Source: Curvularia sp. ZM96 (taxonomy: Eukaryota > Ascomycota > Dothideomycetes > Pleosporales > Pleosporaceae). Taken from it: 64,000 nt of DNA. Position numbers and translations under genes: made by a program. Positions 28,435-39,576 of the stretch are shown piece after piece. The stretch covers positions 2,418,001 to 2,482,000 of the forward strand of contig JAJGBQ010000004.1 in NCBI GenBank assembly GCA_022457065.1, written 5' to 3'. The notes beneath the pieces were generated by a model that saw only the letters and a program-made list of their open reading frames with translations, searched no databases and had not been told where the DNA came from. Numbering within the stretch: the stretch's first letter is position 1; each line of letters begins with the position of its first letter.

Positions 28435-30506
28435 ATGCGCCTTGATAACGACTCCTCCTCAAAGACATCACAATCGCCCGCGAGCAACTTTACAAACGGT
28501 TCATCACACTCGTCGGGGCCCAGATCGCCGCCGGGTAAGCATGTGAATGGGAGCACGCATATCCGGAACGAGAGCAATGGCTCCTATACAAACGGGGGCC
28601 CGGTAGCAAATGGAGGAGCGTCGGTGCCCGCGTCCTTCTTTGGTCACGACAGGGAAGAAGTAACGCGGATACTGATACAAAGCCTGACTGATCTGGGCTA
28701 TCACGGGGCGGCGAGCGCATTGTGCAAGGAGAGTGGCTTTCAGCTCGAAGGGCCGACGGTTGCTGCCTTTCGGAGCTCGGTGCTGAACGGCGATTGGGAA
28801 GAGGCGGAAGAGTTATTATTTGGTTCCAATACAAATGACAATGGCGGCGGCGTTGGTTTGGATGCTTCGTACGGGAAGCCTTGGGGAAAGTCAAGATCGA
28901 AGTCGGGTTCGCGCCAATCCGCGGGTCTGACGCTCGCTGAAGGTGCGAATCGGGAGGTTATGTTGTTTTGGTTGAAGCAACAAAAGTACCTGGAGCTGCT
29001 TGAGCGGAGGGATCTTTCGAAAGCGCTTGCTGTCCTGAGACAGGAGCTCACGCCGCTTCACCAGGATGTGGGCAGGTTACATGCTCTTTCAGCGTTAGTT
29101 CTAGCCCTCTTACCATGTCCCCGCGTACAATTTTGAGCTGACAAGGCGTAGTTTTATGATGTGCCAATCTGCCGAGGACCTGAGGCACCAGGCCCAGTGG
29201 GACGGTGCTCGTGGCGAGTCGCGGATGCATCTCCTTTCGGATCTTTCGAGTAAGTGGTAATTTCATACAAACGCCAAAGCTGTTTATTTACGCCTTACAG
29301 GGTCCATCTCACCTAGCGTCATGATCCCAGAGCACAGATTAGCGGTACTGTTAGACGAGGTAAAAGACAGCTGGATCTCAAATTGCATGTACCACAACAC
29401 AGCTGCATCACCATCGCTTTACCTGGACCACAGTTGCGAGAGAGAGGACTTCCCGACAAAGGCTGTGCTCGATCTAAGACATCACAAGGACGAGGTGTGG
29501 TTCTTGCAATACTCGAATGACGGCACCAAGCTGGCATCAACGAGCAAAGATTGCACAATCATCATCTACGAAACAAGCACATATAGGGTGCTCCATCAAT
29601 TAGACGAACACCGAGAGTCAGGCGTCACCCACCTCGCGTGGAGTCCTGACGATACCAAGATCGTGACATGCTGTTCTCAACCCGAGAACTCTGCACGGAT
29701 ATGGGATGTCAAGGTACGATATCGTTGCATTCTTCCAACTAACATTGACTAATTCACGTAGACTGGCACATGCATACAATGCATTAGCGACTTCACATAC
29801 CCGTGTACAACAGCAGCTTGGGATCCATCCGGGACGCGCGTCATCATTGGATCGCAAGACGATCGAATGGGTTGTGGTGTCTGGGATCTCAACGGTGAAC
29901 TCAAACACAACTTCTGCGACGATAGCGGAAAGCTTCGAGCAAATGACCTTGCAGTATCACCAAACGGCGAACGACTTGTTGTCATCACCGAGACGTCCCT
30001 AGTAGTCTTTGACTTTGCCAGCTACGAGAAGATTGCCGAGTTTCAACTTGATGATGTAAAGCTGACCAGCGTCATGATCAGCCAAGATTCACGACACATG
30101 CTGGTCAGCATGAGCCCAGATCAGATCAAGCTTATGGAGATTGACACTGGAGACGTCATACAGCGCTTTGAGGGTCACGCGCAAAAACAGTTCATCATAA
30201 GGTCTGCTTTTGGTGGTGCAGATGAGAATTTCGTCGTCAGTGGAAGCGAGGGTAAGTCCTAACACTAGTCCTGTGAAACCCAGACTCGCTAACATATTCT
30301 TATGTCTAGACTCACGAATATACATCTGGCGCTCGAATGGTCTTCTCATTGAAGCTCTCGACGCTCATCCCGGCTGTGTTAACAGTGTAGCTTGGCACCC
30401 GAAGGATCCTACCACTTTCGCCTCGGCGGGCGACGATATGCGCGTCAAGATCTGGAAACCGACTTCTGTATCATCATCATCAAACAATGCCGCTTTTGAG
30501 CGGTAG
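28435..30506 (+). CDS. GID7: GID7/WDR26-like LisH-CTLH WD40 protein
   Basis: Subunit of the GID/CTLH ubiquitin ligase, which in yeast degrades gluconeogenic enzymes. Exons 28435-29093, 29152-29249, 29301-29713, 29762-30251 and 30310-30506 give 618 residues from the first in-frame ATG. Introns of 47-58 bp start GTTAGT, GTAAGT, GTACGA and GTAAGT. LisH spans about 71-105 (HDREEVTRILIQSLTDLGYHGA), CTLH follows to about 215 (ANREVMLFWLKQQKYLELLE), then about seven WD40 repeats (for example DEVWFLQYSNDGTKLAS, THLAWSPDDTKIVTC, NSVAWHPKDPTTFASAGDD). The frame is open from 28111 and reads plausibly as protein before the ATG (TTAGKRRCSFSDSGDHSD), so the true start is probably upstream, on an unlocated exon. 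Confidence 0.88.
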
Positions 30507-31839
30507 GGTATAACCACAATCGGATGTTGTTCGTGCTGAGACTGAGAGCGACTACCGGGGCGGCTGTAAGATGGCGGAGGCGGTATCACGATGGATGAAA
30601 CAATGACTAAAGAAGGCAACTAACTATGTAGATTTCCAGAGTCAAAGGTTCTTTTGTCCTTTGCATTATTTCGGCGTCAAAGAATGTCAAATCGGGTTTT
30701 AGTTTATATCTTTAACTTTGACTCTGTTTTTTTTTCTTACTTGGAGGATGGCTAGTGGCGGGCTGTGTTGGCGGGGAACAACAATAACAGCAACACTTTG
30801 GTGTTTTTTAAAAGGGTGGGCGGGGTTATTTAGGGCATGGAAGGAAGGGATTTGTGTATTCTGCGGGATTATATATTGATAGTCGGAACCTATTGGTTAT
30901 TCTCTCCTCACTGATTTTGCTCTGGGGTGGTAGTGTGGATAGTGAGGAACATGTCTTTTTTTCTGCAAGGGATTGCAGAGAAGGGGGTTAGAGGTGGAGT
31001 TGCTTACGTCCATGTGGTGGCGAGAATACCGGTAGCTGTATTGTGCTTTTCCCCTTCTCACTCATCTACTATGTTGCTGTTGTCGCTGTCATCTCTTCTT
31101 TAGGGAAACCCTACTATCACGCACATCTCCATTTCCCACACATAGAAAAAACTCAGACAGCACGAAACAGGCTCACAATACGAAACGCATACCCAAAAGC
31201 AACACATCATTGCTATAGACATGACTAATCTCTCATTCATTGCTACCAAACTTGCTATCATAAAACGAGGGGTTTCGCACATCCGCTGTACAACCCCAAC
31301 CTCCTTCCCAATCCCATTTCATTCATAAAGTCGTTAAATCGTCGTTAGAAAATGTCGTTATTTCGTCAAATCATCCATTTTCCCCCCAGCGTCATTCTCA
31401 TCTGCTACCCAATCTTCCTTTTTTTTATTTTTATTTTTTCATTCGACATCTTGTCAATGAATTCCTGAGTTGAATTGAACTGATGATCACAGATTATCCG
31501 GTCTCCGCAACCCCGTCGATTTTTTCATGTTGCGGAGAACGAGTAGTGATCTGTGGTCGTGAGTCCAATTCAAGTCCAACAAATCCCTCACACAAAAGAC
31601 CGAAGCCATTTTTCTTTCATCAATCTAGTCTGCTGCTCAGTCTGCCGCCCATATCCAAAAAAGGGGGGGATCCAAAATTAAAGATACCAGATTCTTTACA
31701 CTCTCCCCATCCTTACATGATGTCATTTGTCCATAGGACCGCGGGTATCTTTTTTGTAGATTGTATAAACCAGAAGATGGTGTCTTTCATCATAAATAAA
31801 CAGCAAACCAAAACTTCTCCGCTCAGACGCTTACGGTTT
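30507..31839. other. Convergent spacer GID7-like / unknown gene
   Basis: 3' regions of two convergent genes, with long T-runs (for example 30728-30736 and 31420-31440). No supported gene in 1.3 kb. Confidence 0.45.
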
Positions 31840-33312
31840 TCATACAACGCTTACAGTGGTAGCTTTACCTTTGCCGAGATTCTGCATGGACATGAGCATT
31901 TCTCGAAGTCGGTCCTCGGCTCTTGTCAGTTCTTGCTGGGTATCGTGACTGAGATCCGATGGGCGGGGCCATGGCAGCCATGATGTCAATGAACCTAGAG
32001 TACCTGTACGGAGTCGTGAGGCTGGTAGGCTATGTGTTGTGTTTCTGCGGTGATGCGAAGAAGGTCCTTGTGGGGTTCCATTCCCAACCTGGGTAGCTGG
32101 TGTATGTGTGAGGAAATCAACACTGTCCTGTGCACTCGACGATGAGTCGAGGGAGAGATATTTTGAGGCAGTGGGGGCAGCCAGGGTGATTGCTGGATGC
32201 GAAGATGAACTTGAGGCGTGGACTGCCCATGGAGGCCCTCGGCTCTGTGCTTCCTCTTGCTTCGAGCTGCTAGCCTCTTGCTCGCGAAAGGTATCGCCAT
32301 CAAGGGCCTTTCTCTTCCCACTGCTACCGCTGATTACACTCTTCAAGCTACCGTATGCGGATTGGCTTCGTTTTTTGCTGCTCTCTGCTTTTCCTTCTTG
32401 TGCCAATCTTTCACTAGAGCTACTGGCTTCGGGTACAGCCATCAGAGTGTTGTCCGCAGCAGTCCAGCCTTGGCTGATTCTATTCAAGCGGCCTCGCCCT
32501 ACTAACGCTCCAGTACTTGCAGCCCAGCCTGGTCCCGTCCCAGTGATCTCGCCTTGCGGGGGAAGATGGGAGTCGTACTCGTCTGCCAAACTCATTCTGC
32601 TCCTCGCGCAGATCTCAGCAATGGCATCGATGGCGTCTCTGATTTCAGGATCGACAGCACGGAGGATTGCCGAGAAAGAAAAGTCTTCTGCAGAGGGCAG
32701 CTGCTCGCTTCTGCCTGCGAGGCCAGCTGTCAGGGCTGAAGTGTGTGTGTTCCCATTCATTGCAAAAGAGCGGGGTGTATTGAACCCTGAGCCAGCGCGG
32801 GAAGTATGCCGTGAACCCGAGTACGTGCGTACCACGACAGGCTGACTGGTAACAGTCGTCCGACTCGATGTTGACTTTGCAGACTTGCTTTTGGAAGGAG
32901 ACGAGTGGAAGGCGGGTGCATTGAGGGCGCGAAGGGCAGCAGACTGGGTCGGCGGCAGTGTGTTGGTCAATGTGGTAGTCGCACTGGGTACTGAGGATAA
33001 ACTCGCTGTGAGGTCAGAAGGGCCTTCTTGGGCATCGGAGGGTTGCGCGTGGATGATGATAGCCGGGACAGCTTCGTCCGATAAGATGGGTTGCGTAGAC
33101 GTAGGGTTGCTTCCCAAGAGCGTCGAGAAGACACCCAGAGGCACTGACTGTCTGGTGGTCGTTGCAGGCATCAATTGCTGAGGGATTTCACTCGATTGGG
33201 CGTTGCTTGAGCCATGCTGCTCGCTGTTGGAGGGAGGGGCGGAGCTTGGGGACGGCGAAGGCGCCTGGAAGGGAACGCGTGGGTCGCTTGAAAGGGCGGG
33301 GGATCCGGACAT
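31840..33312 (-). CDS. Disordered protein of unknown function
   Basis: A single exon of 490 residues, not recognised. Most of it is Ser/Thr/Pro/Ala-rich and predicted disordered. One ordered island lies at about residues 208-260 (SAEDFSFSAILRAVDPEIR, then IDAIAEICARSRMSLADEYDSH), probably helical. A second, short one is near the C-terminus (SLTSWLPWPRP and the amphipathic ELTRAEDRLREMLMSM). No signal peptide or membrane helix. Single-frame length and composition match fungal-specific regulatory or scaffold proteins. The start at 33312 is the first ATG. Confidence 0.6.
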   Translation of the reverse strand: MSGSPALSSDPRVPFQAPSPSPSSAPPSNSEQHGSSNAQSSEIPQQLMPATTTRQSVPLGVFSTLLGSNPTSTQPILSDEAVPAIIIHAQPSDAQEGPSDLTASLSSVPSATTTLTNTLPPTQSAALRALNAPAFHSSPSKSKSAKSTSSRTTVTSQPVVVRTYSGSRHTSRAGSGFNTPRSFAMNGNTHTSALTAGLAGRSEQLPSAEDFSFSAILRAVDPEIRDAIDAIAEICARSRMSLADEYDSHLPPQGEITGTGPGWAASTGALVGRGRLNRISQGWTAADNTLMAVPEASSSSERLAQEGKAESSKKRSQSAYGSLKSVISGSSGKRKALDGDTFREQEASSSKQEEAQSRGPPWAVHASSSSSHPAITLAAPTASKYLSLDSSSSAQDSVDFLTHTPATQVGNGTPQGPSSHHRRNTTHSLPASRLRTGTLGSLTSWLPWPRPSDLSHDTQQELTRAEDRLREMLMSMQNLGKGKATTVSVV

Positions 33313-33729
33313 GGTGGACTTTGCTTCTAAGCCGTAGGTCAGTGCATTGCAGGCCCGCTTTGCGGTGCCGTCCGAGTTGTTGGACGTGGCCTGCAGTGAT
33401 TGAGAAGGGATGCGTTGGCGGACGTGGAGCAGCTTGGCAAGGATAGGGATTTGTTACACATTGCGCGGCTCTCTTCCCATTGGACAATTGCCCCGCACGG
33501 AAAACCATACTCAGCCCGCGCTGAACGCTACCTGCAATATGTTCGCATACAATGTCGAAATGTTATGGGAGCCGATTGGCGTACAAGTAGTTTCAACATA
33601 TTCAATTGAATATACTGAAGAGGCCTGCGACATAGAATTGAATTTGTCTCGCGCAAGAAACGATGTAGCACGTATGTCTCCATATCCACGTACACTGGAC
33701 GATTGACGCACAAAGCCTTTCCGGTGTCC
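33313..33729. other. Spacer unknown gene / SPO11
   Basis: Promoter of the disordered protein and 3' flank of SPO11 (both minus). No gene seen. Confidence 0.45.
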
Positions 33730-35524
33730 TCAAAAGAGCATGCCGTCATCTGAACCGCTGCTACCGATTGGTGCAGAGACCATCAGCCGCTCTGTAGCGT
33801 GCCGAAGCTTGTTGCTCAGCCATGACACCAACCCACCAGGCATCAGCTCGTCCATTAGTTGCATCTCAGCTTTGACGTTCAGCATAAGCATCCTTTGCAG
33901 TTCCTGTCTCCAGCTCTGTTCGGGTCCAGTTTCTACACACAGATCCCACTCCAACATTCGTCCTGCCTTTCTGCGGTCGCGTGCTGAGAGTCTCATCAAA
34001 CCTTGCAGTTGAGGCATTGTATTGATTTCCGTCACCTCCTCGCCTGCCATACTTTGGCTCAGATCGTGACTCTTCACACCCAGCCAACAGATGTTGGGCA
34101 GGCTCAATGCGGGTGTATTCATGAGTGTAACGTCTTCGTGTGCAAGGCGGTACGAACCGTATTTGTACGTGGACATGATGGCAATACCGTCGGGGTCCAG
34201 ATCTACTAAAACGAACATGGGGATATGAGGGGCTTTGTCCCCGATTTGACGCAGAAACTGCCTCGAGGCTATGTCAGGATATCCTTTAGCCTTCTCTAAT
34301 TATTAGATTTCAATTGCAATGGGTAACTCGGACTCACAGTCATTATCACACCATGAGAGCCTACATTGTCCCATTGTGGTGATGCAATCAGTGACCGGAA
34401 TGTTGCCTAACCCTCCATCAGTATATGTAGCAATGTGCGGGAAAGCCAATCGCACCTCTTTTTCAATGATGAGAACCCAATGGATCTCTGTCAGATCCCA
34501 GGCGTCGCTATCACGGACAAGAGGGATGAGCACGCCCTGACAAGAGGTTAGATGGGTATGGTACCATTCGCATGATCCATCTAACCTCTTTATGGTTCAT
34601 GTTGTGCACAAGGTTGTTTGCTTGTTTTAACGTGAAGTTGCCAGCCACCAAGCCCTTCGTAGCCGCAGTCTGATGCAGAGACGTCAGTCATGTCAATTTA
34701 CCGTCTCTAGGCAGTGCGTACCACGTTTAGTTGGGATCTAGGGATGCCGAAAGTGCAAGCAAGATCGTCCACGTATCGATCAACGACGGACTGCTTAATG
34801 AACAGATCTGGATGGCGATAGTAGATGTCCCTGTTCTCGTTAGATCAGATTCTTCGTGATTAGAACAATATAGAGAACCTCTTGGTCATCATGGTGTCAT
34901 CAATGAGAGCGCCATGGATGAGCTCCAGAATGCGTAACAGTACAGCTAAGAAAGTCAGTCTTCACCTTCCTGTCGAGAAAGACACCCACTAAAATTCCAA
35001 GCCTCTTGAGCATTGGCGCCTGGAAATTTGATGTCGCGGTCTTTTGGCTTGGGAATTGATCCGTCTTTTTCAACAACAGTAGTATTTCTACGAGAAAAGG
35101 TTGCACGAGACTTGAGGGTTATGGTGAGCGACTCGTCTCCCTGTAAGAGGCAGTCGATAATTCTTTCGAGTATAGCCTCAATACGAGCAGTCACCCAGTG
35201 CCTTAAAGACGTTAGTTGCAATCACCCACGATTGAAATAATGCAAGAACCTGTCGTGAACTGGGTTTGGGGCGACATCAGTCAGCTGATAAACAGGCTGC
35301 TCGTAAGCATTCGTTGTCCTCTCCACGAGAGGGTAAAGGCCATGTGACACTCCATCAACAGTAAGCGTTGCGCTGGTAGTATCCGCCAACTCCCAGTCAT
35401 GAAGCTGTTCATTATAATCGGGAAAGAGAATATCATCGTCAGAATCCTCGAGTAGGATATCACTTGGACACGGTTGTGTGCTTAGATCTCCAAAGAGCAG
35501 GTCCTCAAAGTCGTTTTCATCCAT
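33730..35524 (-). CDS. SPO11: Meiotic DNA double-strand-break transesterase Spo11
   Basis: Topoisomerase VI A-like protein that makes the breaks starting meiotic recombination. Eight exons: 35524-35250, 35201-34990, 34945-34879, 34830-34722, 34669-34586, 34536-34456, 34406-34338 and 34290-33730, giving 485 residues. All seven introns are 44-52 bp and every joint restores family sequence, for example TMMTKR|DIYYRHPDLF and IIEKE|ATFRSLIAS. The catalytic Tyr is in DIYYR, probably Tyr189. The Toprim domain shows Glu274 (IIEKE) and Asp329-x-Asp331-x-Asp333 (LVDLDPDG). TAKGYPD-like reading at MT|AKGYPDIASR confirms exon 8. The N-terminal about 90 residues are acidic and variable. Donor sites are mostly weak (GTTCTT, GTTCTC, GTGCGA), possibly a handle for meiosis-limited splicing. 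Divergent from the CAF-1 gene. Confidence 0.93.
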
Positions 35525-36112
35525 GGTGAGAGCCCTAGGCCGCACACTGGAGCATGAAGTCAGGGTGCGTGTCAGAAATCAAGGGATTGGCGAATAACTC
35601 ATGTAATGCCACCTAGTCCAGAACTTTGTTGGGGTGAGTGTTCGCATGGAAGGAACGACGGGGCTCGGCCCATGCAGCAAGAGGTACGATGCTGCAACTA
35701 CGCTCATCCAAGGTGAAGACTGACGTCCATCACTTCAACGTCATATCAAACACAGAATCCATCTCACGCGACAAAAGTAATATCAGGGCTCTGCGGAAAG
35801 TTTCAAGAAAGTTGGGTGTTCGCATTATAGTTTCATGCATATATTGACCTTTCCGGAATAGGAAATTAGGCACTAATCGCCACGAAGAGTGCGGCAATCG
35901 ACTAATCGGCACCCCGAGCCTTGGCCGCGCTTCCCACGCGTGTCGCGTCGCGCCTCCCACATTCGCGTCACCTCCCGCATCGACGCCCGCAATCGCTATC
36001 ACGCTCTTTCAATCACAACTCAACCCGCCTAATTCATTCTTGGCCAAAACGACTCGGAGCGCTACAATTCGCGAAACACAAAACCCCAACCTTGCTGCAC
36101 TCGTAATTCAGC
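35525..36112. promoter_or_regulatory. Divergent promoter SPO11 / CAF-1
   Basis: 588 bp between head-to-head starts. The CAF-1 side is C-rich with CACGCG, CGCGTC and TCGCG elements near 35930-35990. These resemble MluI-type (ACGCGT/ACGCG) cell-cycle boxes of replication genes: ACGCG occurs at about 35936. The regulatory role is inferred. Confidence 0.45.
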
Positions 36113-38061
36113 ATGGAGGATCCCACACCCGTTGCACCGGTGCCTCAGAAGCGTCCGCTCGAGGAGGAAGTCGAACCTCCCATCACACCTGTCAAGCCCA
36201 TGACCGATTCCCAGGCATCTACACCCCTCTCGGAGCTCTCAGTTCAAACGCCATCACCTCTCAAAAGTATCGCACCGAGTTCGACCGGACCCAATTCCAA
36301 CAAACCTACCGATGGCAATGCTCTTTCCGCACAAAGCACCACCTCGGACAGCACACAACAACCAGCCAAAAGGCGGAGGTTAACTACACAAGAAAAAGAG
36401 GCACAGCGGCTTGAAAAGGAAGCCAAGGCTAAGGCTCGAGAGGAGAAGAAGGCACAAAAGGAGGCGGAAGAGAAACTCAAGGCAGAACAGAAAGCACAGA
36501 GAGAGGAGGAGAAGCGAAAAAAGAACGAAGAACGAGATGAGAAGAAGCGTATGAAGGAGGAGGAACAGCAACGCCTTGAGGAAGAAAAGGCAAAGAAGGC
36601 ACGGGTAAGTACTCATAGATGTTGCCGGCATGTTGCCAGATTACTCTCCGACTGCTTAGGGAAATGGCTTCTTTGGCGTTGCATCAACTTTTCCGAGCGG
36701 TGCTAACTCGACGATAGTCACAAATGAAGCTCAACGCTTTCTTCACGAAACCAAAAGCAGAAACAAGCCCTGCACAGGTTGTGGTACCTTCATCCCAGAA
36801 CCCCACAACCTCTGTATCATTACCAGATAGGTCTGGCGCCAGTACTAATCCGATCCCTCCCTCCCCACAGAAAACCATTGTTGCGAGCGCAAAGTCGGAT
36901 TACGAACGGTACTTTCTGCCATTCAGCTTGCCTGCACACACCATTCTTGCGCCAACGAACGCCTTCTTGAACGAGCCTGAGCGATTGAAGGCTGCCCAAA
37001 AGCGATTGGAGAACATTGTTGCCCAGAAAGATGTGTCTTCAGAACAAATCACCCGGGAGGCCTTGGTGTCACGCTTCCCAAAACGCGGCATTCGGCGTTA
37101 TAGGACTATCACAGTCGCGGAAGTCGTAGATTGCGTTAACAACTCGTCCGATCAACCTATCGATCTGACTGCTGAGAATGCCGCGGCGTCTAGGCATCCA
37201 TTAGAGATGCTAAAAGAAATACCAGTCAAGTACATCCATTTTGGCAGTGACGTGCGCCCACCTTATTGCGGAACGTACACCAGGCCATATACAGACGCCG
37301 AGGCTGCTCACCTCGCACGCAATCCTTTCTCGAGAACTCGACAGGACACCGATTATGACTATGATTCTGAAGCCGAATGGGACGAGCCTGAGGAGGGTGA
37401 AGATCTTGACTCTGACGGTGAAGAGGACAACGAAGACGACGCAGACGACGACATGGACGGCTTCCTCGATGATGAAGAAGACCCACAGCTGAAGCGCGGA
37501 CTCATCAGTGGTGACCTGGTGCCCGTCAGCACTGGCTTATGCTGGGAGGACCCAGACGGCGTGTCCCGGCTGAACGACGGATCCGATGCTATCTGCACAG
37601 AATTCAGGGACTTTAGGATGGGGTTCTTACTGGACCCGCACGTACAGTCGATTGATCCGTTTTCCACAGCATATTGGGCACCAGATCCTGCAACTGCAGC
37701 ATCTGCACCCGCAGTTGTAAACAAGGAAAGCGCTGGTAATGGTGCCATGAATCCGCCCCGAGCGCCACTCGCCCAACGCACTATGAGCGGTCTGCTGAAC
37801 ACCCTAAATGGCCCCCAGAAGACTCCGTCAAGCACGTCGGCTAAGCCGGCTAAGGCCAAACGAATGGTACCTGCCGAGCAACTTCAGGCTTTCAAGGCCG
37901 AGATTGAGGGCAAAGATCTTACCAAGCTCGGCATGATTGAGTCGTTGAAGAAGGCGTTTCCCAAACTACCGAAAGACGCCATCAGCAACACCCTGAGCGT
38001 CGTTGCTGCGAGGGTAGGTCCGACGGAGAAAGAGAAGCGATGGGTACTCATCAATTCGTGA
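36113..38061 (+). CDS. RLF2: Chromatin assembly factor 1 large subunit (Cac1/p150)
   Basis: Replication-coupled H3-H4 chaperone subunit. Exons 36113-36604 and 36718-38061 (intron 113 bp, GTAAGT...TGCTAACTCG...TAG) encode 611 residues. Residues about 90-164 form the charged Lys/Glu/Arg coiled region typical of p150. Right at the exon joint lies QMKLNAFF (166-173), a textbook PCNA-binding PIP box (Q-x-x-L-x-x-F-F). The acidic ED domain spans about 374-425 (DYDYDSEAEWDEPEEGEDL onward). The C-terminal winged helix occupies the last about 45 residues (LGMIESLKKAFPKLPKDAI; then RVGPTEKEKRWVLI). Divergent from SPO11. Confidence 0.92.
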
Positions 38062-39576
38062 GCAAGTCGAGCCTTCTTGCTTGAAGTTCAATCAATCTGC
38101 CGGTCTTCGTTGTGTTTAGCAATTTATCGGAACACACTTGGCGCATGCCTCTGGTCATCTCAGCACATCAGCGATGGAGTTTGGTGTTAGGAATGTCTAT
38201 ATCTTCAGGCACTTATTGCTACACATCAGAGTATGGCAAAGGTTTCCTGATGTATCATGACTGGGTTAAGGGTTTCAGATTTGGGAGCATGGCGTATTTA
38301 CAAGGGTATTCTAACCCCGAGGAGACCTAAGGATGTCTGCCTGGTCAAGGCCAGGCGTTACACCGGTTAGAGTGGGTGCGGGCCTTACACCAAAACGCAG
38401 TCCAGCAGATGTTATCGTCGCACTGACGCGTGTTCTCCAACTATAGTAGATTATCTCTACAGAGATCTTCGTGTATCATACTAAGGCATTTAATGCAATC
38501 GTACCTCACGAACAGGCAAAAAGTGATATCAAGCCGCTGTGTATGTATGACAACACCGAACAAGATGCAACAGGAGGTCATGTCATGTTTAAGTTGGCCT
38601 ACGCAACCAGCCTAAGCGCTGGAACATGCCTTGTGAAAGTGCTTGTGACACGTACAACGCAGCAGTTTAATGTCAAAGAGAGTCGGTGGTCAGCGAAAGC
38701 GCGTGAGGTGTTTATCAGCACATGACGCAACGGTCATCACCAAAATCCAGATAAGCATGTCGTACATCCACGTATGCAATCCCGGTTGGGGGCAATGAGT
38801 CTCGCAAGCAAAGTACGTAGCAAAGGGTGGTGTGTGGAGAATGGAAGAACGGTCGAGCGGCAGGCACTGGGAATAAGACATAACGAATGGTCTCATTTCT
38901 GGCGTACAGCAGTCCACGCATACGCAAGCTTTGTCGTCTCGCTGTTGCGGGCTCCAGTGAGCGCGAAGTTAAGAATAGTCATCAGTCGCCTCCACATCTG
39001 CACCTGGGCCCGTGCACTCGGACGCTTGAGCTACTGGCGAGACGACGCCATCCAATCGACTAGTCTTTGTAAACGCCTGCTATCTTTAGCCCAGCAAAGG
39101 ATCCAATCACTCTCCCTCTACAATAACTACCCGGGCTTCGGAAGCGGGTGATCTTTGTTCCTCATGTATCTCCGTGCCCGAAGCGCTGACACCACGCCTA
39201 CCCAGGCCGCGACATTTCCACAACAGCATCAGCAGGCGCCCACAGCAGCCGTTGACATCCGTGCGGCTCCGGGAACAGCGCCAGAATGCAACTATGCGCC
39301 ATGAGAGGAGGATAGTGGATATGTCTGCATGTAAGAATAGCTGACCCCACATCTGACTGGCCGACTGCCCGCCTGCACATCTTAGTGTCCCCATGTACAG
39401 ATTGCTTGGGGTATACAAAGACAACGTATGGCCTGCAGTACCTCCGCAGCCTTAGCCTGAGACATTCTGTACCTCTTGCTGTCCAACTTTGCTACCTAGT
39501 CGTGCTATAAGCACAGTGCATTTTGTTCTTCCTTGACCTGCAGCTTGTCAGACTTGACTGTCTCTTGCTATCCACC
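38062..39576. other. Gene-poor spacer
   Basis: 1.5 kb without a supported gene. Short frames on both strands lack domains, and none continues through plausible splice sites. The last about 100 bp before 39577 are the promoter and leader of the aspartic-protease-like gene. Confidence 0.45.

Noticed and set aside
38112..39151. Short frames in the spacer after the CAF-1 gene
   Set aside because: None has a domain, a good start context or a splice partner; left as non-coding.
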